From contig JANQOW010000054.1 in the NCBI GenBank assembly GCA_028285595.1, positions 1-57,198 on the forward strand: a stretch of DNA of 57,198 nt. Reading direction: 5' to 3'. Below the pieces are notes generated by a model, which was given only the letters and a program-made list of their open reading frames with translations, did no database searches and was not told where the DNA came from. The position numbers were made by a program, and so were the translations under genes. The stretch's first letter is position 1, and every line of letters begins with the position of its first letter. Of the stretch, positions 50,393 to 57,198 are shown in pieces. This DNA is from Hyphomicrobiales bacterium. Lineage in GTDB: Bacteria > Pseudomonadota > Alphaproteobacteria > Rhizobiales > CAJQND01.

Positions 50393-50767
50393 ATGACTGG
50401 GGCAATTCGCGCGATATGTGTCTGCTTGATGCTCGGACTGGTTCTGCCGGTCTGTGTGAAAGCGTTCGCGCCTGCCGCCCTCGCCAAAACCTCGGTTCTT
50501 GCCGCACAAGATGACGGCCCGAAGAAACCGTCAAATCTGCCATGTTTGTCCTGTTGCGGCGGCTGGATGGCCCTACTGGCTCCGGTGATTACGCCGGAAC
50601 AACGGCGCGACGAACTGGCGGTCACGGCAAAACCGGATACAAAGCCACTGGCGCATGTGTCTGCGGCCATCGCGGCCCAGGATCCACCGCCTGATTGGCG
50701 CCTTACCCGAGGCCTCCCCCATTCATATGCACACATGCATGCGCGGACCGACCGGCTCTTGCTTTAG
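50393..50767 (+). CDS. Small secreted protein, unknown
   Basis: 124 residues with a signal-like N-terminus (IRAICVCLMLGLVLPVCVKA) that could be cleaved after about residue 24 or remain as an anchor. A conserved-looking PCLSCCGGWMALLAP at about 50-64 with three clustered Cys suggests metal or disulfide chemistry, and the C-terminus has several His (HSYAHMHA). GGAATGGGAAG precedes the ATG. No family is recognised. The complementary strand is also open but has no signal or motif and is rejected. The 209 bases upstream (50184-50392) contain no gene; only the DinB-gene promoter and this promoter are expected there. Confidence 0.5.
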   Translation: MTGAIRAICVCLMLGLVLPVCVKAFAPAALAKTSVLAAQDDGPKKPSNLPCLSCCGGWMALLAPVITPEQRRDELAVTAKPDTKPLAHVSAAIAAQDPPPDWRLTRGLPHSYAHMHARTDRLLL

Positions 50768-50873
50768 CGGCTCGGCCTCCAACGTTTAGCAGTTTTCAAC
50801 TTTCCTAAGTCATACTTCCAGGCTGTTAGTCTGGGATGAGTTAACTCTCTTCAAGAGTGGAGGAGATAGGGCC

Positions 50874-51479
50874 ATGAGCCTTACACGTAGAGGCGTTCTT
50901 TCACGTCTGTTCACATCGGTTATCGGCGGCGCTGCGGCTGCCACCCTGGGGGCACTTCCGGCTTTTGCCGGCAGGACACGCTACAATTTCGGCTCTGGCG
51001 ACACTTGGAACCGCTATCGCGGCAAGAAGTTCGTCAGTGATCCTACGGGCCGTCCCCCCGGTTCGATCTTGATCAACACGCGCCGGCGCAAGCTCTGGTT
51101 TGTGCTGGAAGACGGCAAGGCCATTGAATATGGCGTTGGTGTCGGCCGCGCGGGTTTCAACTGGAAAGGCAGGGCCCACATTGCCCGCAAGGCAGAATGG
51201 CCGGCCTGGCATCCGCCCAAGGAAATGATCGCCCGCGAGCTCAAGCAATATGGCCGCCGGCTGCCGAACCGCATGGAAGGCGGTCCGAAAAACCCGTTGG
51301 GCGCGCGCGCGCTCTATCTGTTCCAGGGCAAGAAAGACACCCTTTATCGCATCCATGGCACCAACGCGCCGCACACGATCGGCCGGGCCATGTCATCAGG
51401 CTGCATCCGCATGCTGAACGAGGAAGTCATTGACCTCTACAACCGCGTCAAGGTTGGCGCGAAGGTGGAAGTGGTCTGA
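50874..51479 (+). CDS. L,D-transpeptidase (YkuD domain)
   Basis: 201 residues, periplasmic. Signal MSLTRRGVLSRLFTSVIGGA with two arginines may use Sec or Tat; cleavage after about LPAFA. The catalytic region is HGTNAPHTIGRAMSSGCIRM (His161, Cys177), the family's H-x(14-17)-S-x-G-C-[IV]-R. It makes or remodels 3-3 cross-links in peptidoglycan, or attaches lipoproteins. The long insertion EWPAWHPPKEMIARELKQYG is common in the alphaproteobacterial proteins. The promoter should be in the 106-base gap after 50767; a strong terminator follows at 51520. Confidence 0.92.
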   Translation: MSLTRRGVLSRLFTSVIGGAAAATLGALPAFAGRTRYNFGSGDTWNRYRGKKFVSDPTGRPPGSILINTRRRKLWFVLEDGKAIEYGVGVGRAGFNWKGRAHIARKAEWPAWHPPKEMIARELKQYGRRLPNRMEGGPKNPLGARALYLFQGKKDTLYRIHGTNAPHTIGRAMSSGCIRMLNEEVIDLYNRVKVGAKVEVV

Positions 51480-51519
51480 TCCTTCCAGCATAGGATCCTC
51501 CCGGATCCAATTGGGTCCG

Positions 51520-51566
51520 CAACGGCGCGCTCACCAAGAGCAGAGGTGGCGCGCCGTTGGTTTTCT
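51520..51566 (+). terminator. Strong intrinsic terminator after the L,D-transpeptidase gene
   Basis: CAACGGCGCGCTCACC (51520-51535) pairs with GGTGGCGCGCCGTTG (51545-51559) except for one bulged T, giving a 15-base-pair stem with a nine-base loop, followed by GTTTTCT. The long symmetric stem could also terminate the convergent DUF1674 gene, whose stop is at 51581. Confidence 0.85.
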
Positions 51567-51580
51567 GCCATCGCCCGATC

Positions 51581-51775
51581 TCAAAAGTCGCTGGCGATGC
51601 CTTTCACTTCCCAATCGTCATAGCGCACCGGATCCAGACCGCCGCGGCCGTTCGTCTCTTTGGGCTGTGCGGCCGCCTTGGCATCAATCTCTTCCCGCCG
51701 CGCTTTTGCCTCGGCGAGCGCGCGCTCGGCTTCCGGTGTGAGCTTTTTCTTCGGTGTGTCGGGTGAATCTGTCAT
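51581..51775 (-). CDS. DUF1674 protein (SDHAF4-like succinate dehydrogenase assembly factor)
   Basis: 64 residues from ATG 51775 ([20 protein letters not shown]). A longer open frame to 51838 would cross the htpX promoter region and is rejected. The C-terminal [14 protein letters not shown] is the DUF1674 signature (typically R-x-x-D-W-E-x-K-G-x-x-x-D-F). Eukaryotic SDHAF4 helps flavinylated SDHA assembly; bacterial members are presumed similar. The gene is divergent from htpX with 90 bases between their starts and convergent with the L,D-transpeptidase gene. Confidence 0.88.
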   Translation of the reverse strand: MTDSPDTPKKKLTPEAERALAEAKARREEIDAKAAAQPKETNGRGGLDPVRYDDWEVKGIASDF

Positions 51776-51865
51776 TTGCGTACGGATTACCTTGCGAAAT
51801 CCCATTGGGCACCCAACATATACGTCCGATTGGCTCAACGGTTCAAGAAAGGCCCGGAAAAAGAG

Positions 51866-52831
51866 ATGAACATGATGCGTACTGGCATATTGATCGCCGG
51901 CATGACCGCGCTGTTTCTCGGCGTGGGCTTCGTCATTGGCGGCGAGACCGGTATGTTGATTGCCCTTGTTGTGTCCATTGGCATGAACGTCTTTGCCTAC
52001 TGGAATTCAGACAAGATGGTGCTCCGCATGCACGGCGCCACCGAGGTCACCGCATCATCCCATCCGGCCTATTACAATCAGGTGGCACAACTGGCGCAGC
52101 AGGCAGAATTGCCCATGCCCAAAGTCTACCTGATGGACAATCCGCAACCCAATGCCTTTGCCACCGGACGCAACCCGGAAAATGCGGCCGTGGCCTGCAC
52201 CACCGGGCTCATGCAGATGCTGAACAAGGACGAGCTTGGCGGCGTCATTGCGCACGAACTCGCCCACATCAAAAACCGCGATACGCTGATCATGACCATC
52301 ACGGCCACCCTCGCCGGGGCGGTCTCCATGCTGGCCAACTTCGGCATGCTGTTTGGCGGGCGCGGGCGCAACAGCCCGTTCGGCATGATCGGTACGCTGG
52401 CCATGGTCATCCTGGCCCCCATGGCGGCGATGGTCGTGCAAATGGCCATTTCCAGAACCCGGGAATACTCCGCCGACAAATTGGGCGCCATGATTTGCCG
52501 CGATCCCATGGCCCTGGCCAACGCCTTGCGCAAGATCTCCGGCATGGCCGAACGCGTGGAGAACCACAGCGCCGAGGCCAACCCGGCCACCGCCCACATG
52601 TTCATCATCAACCCGCTGTCAGGCGCGCGGATGGACAATCTCTTCTCCACCCACCCGAACCCCACCAACCGCATCGAGGCTTTGCAGCAGTTGGCCTCAG
52701 AGTGGGGCACGCCAAGCCGGTCGGCCCACACCATCGATCGGCCGAGCTATGCCGAACAGCCGCAGTCGGGCCACGGTGGCCCTTGGGGCGGTGCGCCGCA
52801 TTCACAAGACAAAAGCGGCCCCTGGGGCTAA
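51866..52831 (+). CDS. htpX: Membrane zinc metalloprotease HtpX
   Basis: 321 residues from ATG 51866 ([19 protein letters not shown]). Two N-terminal membrane helices (about 5-22 and 26-45), then the catalytic HEIAH-type motif [10 protein letters not shown] (His130, Glu131, His134), and two more helices with [19 protein letters not shown] and [20 protein letters not shown]. The third zinc ligand Glu lies in [10 protein letters not shown]. The 40-residue polar tail ends in [13 protein letters not shown]. It is a quality-control protease of the inner membrane. rsmB starts 36 bases after its stop, so the two may be co-transcribed. Confidence 0.95.
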   Translation: MNMMRTGILIAGMTALFLGVGFVIGGETGMLIALVVSIGMNVFAYWNSDKMVLRMHGATEVTASSHPAYYNQVAQLAQQAELPMPKVYLMDNPQPNAFATGRNPENAAVACTTGLMQMLNKDELGGVIAHELAHIKNRDTLIMTITATLAGAVSMLANFGMLFGGRGRNSPFGMIGTLAMVILAPMAAMVVQMAISRTREYSADKLGAMICRDPMALANALRKISGMAERVENHSAEANPATAHMFIINPLSGARMDNLFSTHPNPTNRIEALQQLASEWGTPSRSAHTIDRPSYAEQPQSGHGGPWGGAPHSQDKSGPWG

Positions 52832-52867
52832 GAAGAGCCAGTTTGAACCAGGACTTACGTTGAGACT

Positions 52868-54217
52868 GTGACCGATACCCCCTCGCGGGCGCGCACGCGC
52901 CAGGCGCATCAGGTCGGCCTTGCCGCCCGCCGCGCCGCCATTGAAATCTTATCACGGGTCCTGACCGATGGCCGGCCCTTGGACACCACTTTGGCCAGAT
53001 CGGCCGAGAGCGGGCTTCTGACCAGCCTCACCCAGAAGGATCGAGCGCTTGCCCGCAGCATTGTCTCTGCTGCGCTGCGGCGAAAAGGTCAGATAGATGC
53101 CCTGATCAATGCCTTCTCCGACAAGCCTCTGAACCGGAAGAAATCCGGCTCCGCTTACCAAACCCTGCTTGCCGGTGCGGCGCAGATTCTCTTCATGCGG
53201 GTGCCGACTCACGCGGCCATCGACCTCGCCGTCAAAGCCATCGCCTACGACCGGCGCGGCGGGCGCAAGCTCGGCGGATATGTCAACGCCGTCTTACACC
53301 GGATGGACCGGGAAGGCGCGGAGGCTCTGGCCCAGCAGGATGCCGCACGCCTGAGCGCGCCAGGCTGGCTCTATGAAAGCTGGACCAAGGCTTATGGGGG
53401 CCCCGGCGCGCGGGCCATCGCCGAGGCACATCTCAGCGAGCCTCCGCTGGACCTCACCGTGCCGACAGATCTCGGCACCTGGGAAAACACGTTGGACGCC
53501 AAACAGGTTGGCCCGGTGTCCCTGCGGCGCGAGGACGGGGGCCGGGTCGAAAGGCTTGAGGGCTATGAGCAGGGCGCCTGGTGGGTTCAGGATGTGGCGG
53601 CCACACTGCCCGCCTTGCTTTTGGGAGACGTCACGGGGGCCCATGTTTACGATCTGTGTGCCGCCCCCGGCGGGAAAACCGCCCAGCTCGCCGCGGCGGG
53701 CGCCAAGGTCACCGCGGTGGAGAGCTCTCAGCACCGGCTGGAGCGGCTGAAAGAGAACCTGACCCGCCTCAAACTTGAGGCCACCTGCGTCCACAGCGAC
53801 GTGCTGGAGCTCTCTGAAGCCAGCCCGGCGGACGCGGTGCTGCTGGACGCGCCCTGCAGCGCCACGGGCACCATCCGCCGTCACCCCGACATTCCCCATG
53901 TAAAAACCAAGGGCGACATCAAAAAGCTTGTGAGCGTGCAGGCCGGGCTGCTGCGCAAGGCAGTACGCCTCGTCAAACCGGGAGGCCTTTTGGTTTACTG
54001 CACCTGTTCACTGCAGCCAGAAGAGGGCGAGAAGCAGATCGCCAAGCTGTTGGCCGAAGATCCTTCCCTTGAGCGCGTGCCGGTCACGGAGGCCGATCAG
54101 CTCGGAATGCCCGAAGCACTCACCCCGGAGGGCGACCTGCGCACCCTGCCAAGCCATGCCCCTGGGATGGATGGGTTTTATGCTGCGCGCCTACGCCGGA
54201 GCGAAACTCACCCCTAA
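52868..54217 (+). CDS. rsmB: 16S rRNA (cytosine-967-C5)-methyltransferase RsmB family
   Basis: 449 residues from GTG 52868. The N-terminal NusB-like RNA-binding domain (about 18-150) is seen in RRAAIEILSRVLTDGRPLDT and THAAIDLAVKAIAYDRRGGR. The C-terminal SAM domain has DLCAAPGGKTAQLAAAGAKV, VLLDAPCSATGTIRRHPDIP (catalytic Pro-Cys) and VYCTCSLQPEEGE (Thr-Cys). Both conserved Cys are present. Alphaproteobacterial RsmB-type proteins occasionally differ in target base, so the exact site is inferred. Follows htpX at 36 bases. Confidence 0.92.
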   Translation: MTDTPSRARTRQAHQVGLAARRAAIEILSRVLTDGRPLDTTLARSAESGLLTSLTQKDRALARSIVSAALRRKGQIDALINAFSDKPLNRKKSGSAYQTLLAGAAQILFMRVPTHAAIDLAVKAIAYDRRGGRKLGGYVNAVLHRMDREGAEALAQQDAARLSAPGWLYESWTKAYGGPGARAIAEAHLSEPPLDLTVPTDLGTWENTLDAKQVGPVSLRREDGGRVERLEGYEQGAWWVQDVAATLPALLLGDVTGAHVYDLCAAPGGKTAQLAAAGAKVTAVESSQHRLERLKENLTRLKLEATCVHSDVLELSEASPADAVLLDAPCSATGTIRRHPDIPHVKTKGDIKKLVSVQAGLLRKAVRLVKPGGLLVYCTCSLQPEEGEKQIAKLLAEDPSLERVPVTEADQLGMPEALTPEGDLRTLPSHAPGMDGFYAARLRRSETHP

Positions 54218-54259
54218 AGGCCAAATAGCCTGAATTCGCTATTGGGTTCAGCGTGTTAC

Positions 54260-54280
54260 GCGAAATTGGGTTCGTTTCGC
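54260..54280. other. Short stem-loop in the rsmB/quinone oxidoreductase convergent gap
   Basis: GCGAAA (54260-54265) pairs with TTTCGC (54275-54280) around a nine-base loop in the 85-base gap between the convergent genes. AAACTTTTTG follows at 54287-54296 on the plus strand. It is short for a terminator, and no other structure is seen there. Confidence 0.3.
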
Positions 54281-54302
54281 AGAATCAAACTTTTTGTTGG
54301 GT

Positions 54303-55277
54303 CTAAGGCTTGATGATGACCTTGCCCATCACCTTACGCTCTGCAAGCGCCGTCAGCGCCACCGGTGTGTCGGCCAGCGCGTAAGTCTGATCAATATGCG
54401 GGCGGATTTTTCCTTCTGCGACCCAGTTCAGGATCATTTCCATGTTGCTGCGATGCGCCTCCGGTGTCCGCTCAGCAAACGAACCCCAGAACACGCCAAC
54501 CAACGCGCACCCCTTCAACAAGACCAAATTCAAAGGGATTTTGGGGATCGTTCCGGCAGCGAAACCAATGACCAGGAAGCGCCCGTTCCACGCGGTCGCC
54601 CGCACAGCCTGCTCGGCCAGATCAGCCCCGACCGGATCATAGACCACGTCGGCGCCCTTGCCACCGGTCATTTCCTTAAGCGCGTCTTTTAGGCTGACTT
54701 CACTATAGTTCAGAGTGTCGTCAGCTCCAAGTTCGCGGCAGAAGGCCAGCTTTTCTTCCGACGAGGCGCAAGCGATCACCCGTGCACCCATGGCTTTGCC
54801 GATTTCCACGGCCGCCTGGCCCACCCCGCCCGCGGCGCCCAGCACCGCCAAGGTTTCGCCCGGCTGCAAACCGGCCCGGTCACGCAGGCCATGAATTGTG
54901 GTGCCATAGGTAACCGTCAGTCCGGCTGCCGCTTCAAAGCTGATGGCATCCGGCAAGGCGATGACTTTCTGCGCGGGCACAACCATTTTCTCCCGGCACG
55001 CGCCCCAGCCCGAATGGGCCATGACGCGCTGGCCGGCCTCAAAACCGTTCACGTCTTGGCCCAGCGCTTCGACAGTGCCGGCAAACTCAGCCCCCGGAGA
55101 GAACGGCCGCTCGGGCTTGTACTGATATTTGTCCTCGATAATCAGCGTGTCGAAGAAATTGAGGGCGGCGGAATCGACCTTGATCAGCACCTCGCCAGGT
55201 CCGGGGGAAGGGTCCGCAACATCTTCCAAAACCAATGTATCGGGTGGGCCCGGTTGTTTGCTTACAATCGCCTTCAT
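54303..55277 (-). CDS. NADPH:quinone oxidoreductase family (zeta-crystallin-like)
   Basis: 324 residues, medium-chain dehydrogenase/reductase fold without zinc. The N-terminal groES-like part has GPGEVLIKVDSAALNFFDTL and PFSPGAEFAGTVEALG, and the Rossmann nucleotide loop is LAVLGAAGGVGQAAVEIGKA (about 140-160). These are the marks of quinone oxidoreductases, which reduce quinones or enoyl substrates with NADPH. The gene reads leftward and is divergent from the RNA methyltransferase gene, 65 bases away. No operon partner is seen. Confidence 0.92.
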   Translation of the reverse strand: MKAIVSKQPGPPDTLVLEDVADPSPGPGEVLIKVDSAALNFFDTLIIEDKYQYKPERPFSPGAEFAGTVEALGQDVNGFEAGQRVMAHSGWGACREKMVVPAQKVIALPDAISFEAAAGLTVTYGTTIHGLRDRAGLQPGETLAVLGAAGGVGQAAVEIGKAMGARVIACASSEEKLAFCRELGADDTLNYSEVSLKDALKEMTGGKGADVVYDPVGADLAEQAVRATAWNGRFLVIGFAAGTIPKIPLNLVLLKGCALVGVFWGSFAERTPEAHRSNMEMILNWVAEGKIRPHIDQTYALADTPVALTALAERKVMGKVIIKP

Positions 55278-55342
55278 GGGACTTGCCGCTCTCCTGCAGG
55301 TTTTTCTGCCAGAGGCCTACTCCAAACCCGCACGGAAATGCA

Positions 55343-55939
55343 ATGGCGCACGTCTTGATCAATCAGCACGTCTTGGCCGATAAGGAGCGCAAAGACACCT
55401 ATCGGATGACCAGTATGCGCGGCTATTTCGCCATTGGGGTTGAGGGAATCTCCAAGCCAATGAACGTGGGCAACATGGTGCGGTCCGCCCACGCCTTCGG
55501 TGCCAGCTTCGTGTTCACCGTGGCCGCTCATCCCAAAGCGGGCCGGGCCCCGTCAGATACCTCTAAAACCCACAGCCAACTGCCGTTCTACCGTTGGTCC
55601 TCGGTGGAGGACATGGCCCTGCCCTCTGATTGCGTGCTGGTGGGCGTTGAGCTGCTGGACGACGCGGTGGACCTGCCCAGCTTCCGCCATCCGGCCAAGG
55701 CAGCTTATGTGTTCGGGCCCGAGCGGGGCAGTTTGTCGCCTGAGATGTTGGCCCACTGTAAACACACCATCAAAATCCCCACATCGTTTTGCATCAACGT
55801 GGCAACGGCAGGTTCAATTGTCATGTACGACCGCATCACCAGCCTGGGCAGCTTTGCCCGCCGGCCCACCATGGCCGGGCAAGCCCCGGAGGCGCTGAAG
55901 GCCCACGTCCAGGGCGGGCCGAAAATACGCACCAAGTGA
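55343..55939 (+). CDS. SpoU/TrmH-type RNA methyltransferase
   Basis: 198 residues from ATG 55343, weakly supported by GGAAA; a later ATG at 55406 (MTSMRGYFAIGVEGISKPMN) is an alternative start and would remove 21 residues. SPOUT-class motifs are NVGNMVRSAHAFGASFVFTV, AYVFGPERGSLSPEMLAHC and IPTSFCINVATAGSIVMYDR. The final tail, GGPKIRTK, is basic. Target RNA unknown; the group includes 2'-O-methyltransferases of tRNA and rRNA. The gene is divergent from the quinone oxidoreductase. Confidence 0.85.
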   Translation: MAHVLINQHVLADKERKDTYRMTSMRGYFAIGVEGISKPMNVGNMVRSAHAFGASFVFTVAAHPKAGRAPSDTSKTHSQLPFYRWSSVEDMALPSDCVLVGVELLDDAVDLPSFRHPAKAAYVFGPERGSLSPEMLAHCKHTIKIPTSFCINVATAGSIVMYDRITSLGSFARRPTMAGQAPEALKAHVQGGPKIRTK

Positions 55940-56097
55940 TCAGGCGCTTGCACACGGATCTATGCGACATCCACTTGCCGTTAACCGGTTGTTGACCATA
56001 ATTGAGCGGCGCACTAAACAGTTGCCAAATTTTTGCCCTGTTCGGACGACAGGGATGATAGCCGGGCGACATGAGGCACGACGGGCGGACAAATCAG

Positions 56098-56126
56098 TTG
56101 ACAGCGTATAGGTTTAGCTGTGCAAC
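56098..56126 (+). promoter_or_regulatory. Possible promoter of the IalB-like gene
   Basis: TTGACA at 56098-56103 is a perfect -35 box, but the sequence 17 bases later (TGCAAC, 56121-56126) is a poor -10. The 216-base gap between the methyltransferase gene and 56156 holds no gene or other clear structure. Only the -35 box is strong. Confidence 0.3.
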
Positions 56127-56155
56127 GGAGATGTTCAGCCGATCCTGAGGACGAG

Positions 56156-56659
56156 ATGACGACATTGCCAAAACTGCAACTCAAAAGCCTTGCCGCGCTT
56201 GCCGGGCTCATTGCACTCAGCACCACAGCTTTGGCCCAAGAGCCACAATCCATCGGCACCTTCGGCAAGTGGACGGCATATTCCCTCAAAGGCAATTCCG
56301 GCACTGAGTGCTACATTGCATCCAAGCCGATCGACACCGAGCCGAAAAACGTGCGCCGGGACCCGGTCCACTTCCTGGTAACCCACAAGAGCATGGTGAA
56401 CACCATCATCGGCTACAACTTCAAGAAGGACAGCACAGCGGCGCTGACCATCGATTCCTCCGCCTTCACCATGATCACCGATGGGGATGGCGCCTGGCTG
56501 GACACCACCCAGAAGGACCGCCAGGCGGTGCTGGCCATGAAGCGCGGCAACAAGATGATCGTGCGCGGAACCTCCTGGCGGGGCACCAAGACCAAGGACA
56601 CATACTCCCTGGACGGCGTCACCGCAGCGATGAAGGCCATAGCGGACGCCTGCAAGTAG
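56156..56659 (+). CDS. Secreted IalB-like (invasion-associated locus B) protein
   Basis: 167 residues from ATG 56156, preceded by GAGGA; an upstream ATG at 56120 is rejected because it would disturb the signal. Sec signal LKSLAALAGLIALSTTALAQ is cut before EPQSIG. The mature domain follows the IalB layout: TFGKWTAYSLKGNSGTECYI then PVHFLVTHKSMVNTIIGYNF and a final SLDGVTAAMKAIADACK. Family proteins are small periplasmic beta-rich proteins of unclear function, found widely in Rhizobiales. It lies 63 bases upstream of rlmN on the same strand. Confidence 0.85.
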   Translation: MTTLPKLQLKSLAALAGLIALSTTALAQEPQSIGTFGKWTAYSLKGNSGTECYIASKPIDTEPKNVRRDPVHFLVTHKSMVNTIIGYNFKKDSTAALTIDSSAFTMITDGDGAWLDTTQKDRQAVLAMKRGNKMIVRGTSWRGTKTKDTYSLDGVTAAMKAIADACK

Positions 56660-56722
56660 GCGGTTTGCGCATTCACGGCTGATCTGAGATAATCAGCCTT
56701 CAACATTCAGGACTGACCCGTA

Positions 56723-57198
56723 ATGGCTGCAAGCCTCGATATTGCCCGCGCCAACCCCAATGCGCCAACCGTCGCCCGCACGCCGGTGGACGCAGATCCG
56801 CGTCAGTCCATCATCGGCCTCACCCGGGCCGAACTGGCCGACGCGTTTAAGGACATGGGCCTGCCGGAACGGCAAGTGCGCATGCGCGCCAGCCAGATCT
56901 GGCGCTGGGCGTACAACAAAGGCGTCAGCCGGTTCGACGACATGACCAACGTCTCAAAGGCCTTGCGCGAACAGCTTGCAGAGCGCTTCACGTTGGCCCG
57001 CCCGGAGATCGTGACCGAACAGATCTCCGTCGACGGCACGCGCAAATGGCTGTTGCGCCTGGCGCCGGACGCCTGGGGCGCCCGCCATGAGGTGGAGACC
57101 GTTTACATCCCGGAGGAGAACCGCGGCACTTTGTGTGTCTCCAGCCAGGTGGGCTGCACGCTGACGTGCTCGTTCTGCCACACCGGCACGCAAACTCT
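56723..57198 (+). CDS. rlmN: 23S rRNA (adenine-2503-C2)-methyltransferase RlmN, 3' end cut by the window
   Basis: 158 complete codons from ATG 56723, running off the right edge. RlmN is a radical-SAM enzyme that methylates A2503 of 23S rRNA and A37 of some tRNAs. [20 protein letters not shown] and [20 protein letters not shown] mark the N-terminal domain; [19 protein letters not shown] is followed by [10 protein letters not shown], giving the cluster motif C-x3-C-x2-C. The catalytic Cys near the C-terminus is beyond the window. Confidence 0.95.
   Translation, partial: MAASLDIARANPNAPTVARTPVDADPRQSIIGLTRAELADAFKDMGLPERQVRMRASQIWRWAYNKGVSRFDDMTNVSKALREQLAERFTLARPEIVTEQISVDGTRKWLLRLAPDAWGARHEVETVYIPEENRGTLCVSSQVGCTLTCSFCHTGTQT

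Noticed and set aside
51754-52863. A 369-codon open frame covering htpX in another frame
   Set aside because: Out of frame with htpX, rich in His/Arg, no motif; htpX itself has all zinc ligands.
1-57198. CRISPR arrays, insertion sequences, prophage or toxin-antitoxin pairs
   Set aside because: No regularly spaced repeats, transposase or phage genes, or recognisable small toxin/antitoxin pairs were found on either strand.

Overview
The window is a GC-rich chromosomal segment of an alphaproteobacterium, most likely of the Hyphomicrobiales (Rhizobiales) type. The evidence is the hemC-hemD-mitofilin(Mic60)-hemY order divergent from tsaD-gpsA, a DUF1674 (SDHAF4-like) gene, an IalB-like secreted protein, and many solute-uptake operons typical of marine or soil alphaproteobacteria. 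Species cannot be fixed from sequence alone. I see no phage, insertion sequence, CRISPR array or rRNA. One tRNA gene (Thr, anticodon CGU) is present. Both ends cut through genes: rpe on the left and rlmN on the right.

Layout. 1-7.5 kb: rpe (partial), a YdjM-type membrane hydrolase, a Rieske oxygenase with a coupled 60-residue membrane protein and a divergent GcvA-like LysR regulator, a DUF1761 protein, then the leftward tsaD-gpsA-yciI-EVE housekeeping operon. 7.5-14 kb: rightward hemC-hemD-Mic60-hemY, tRNA-Thr, and a UbiH-family hydroxylase on the other strand. 14-24.3 kb is accessory metabolism: an MFS transporter with a choline-sulfatase-like enzyme, a small secreted protein, a LysE exporter, a LysR/LLM-flavin-oxidoreductase pair around a clear palindromic operator, a second MFS transporter divergent from an Xsc-like ThDP enzyme, and a DMT transporter. 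A decayed haloacid-dehalogenase fragment lies at about 24.3-24.5 kb.

24.9-34.8 kb is the most notable part: one leftward ten-gene operon. It starts with a complete branched-chain-amino-acid-type ABC importer (binding protein, two permeases, two ATPases). It then runs without gaps into a three-subunit molybdenum hydroxylase (form II CoxL-like, order M-S-L). A lactonase-like metallo-beta-lactamase gene is inserted between S and L, and the last gene is an SDR-fold protein that has lost all four catalytic residues. A terminator-like hairpin after the binding-protein gene probably sets its excess over the other subunits. The layout reads as a capture-hydroxylate-hydrolyse-process route for an unknown small molecule. 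A BenE-like transporter lies just upstream on the same strand.

35-46.2 kb: a DUF4399 secreted protein divergent from an ECF sigma/anti-sigma pair, a LysE exporter, and a rightward seven-gene nucleoside operon (ribokinase-like kinase, nucleoside hydrolase, 2-oxoglutarate/Fe(II) oxygenase, BMP-type ABC importer). The oxygenase suggests a modified nucleoside or base as substrate. 46.2-50.2 kb, all leftward: a homocysteine-methyltransferase-like protein, a type II haloacid dehalogenase, and a DinB-DapA-like-AraC operon. 50.4-57.2 kb: a small secreted protein, an L,D-transpeptidase with a strong terminator, DUF1674, htpX, rsmB, a quinone oxidoreductase, a SpoU-type RNA methyltransferase, an IalB-like protein and partial rlmN.

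All assignments come from reading motifs by eye; no database search was run.
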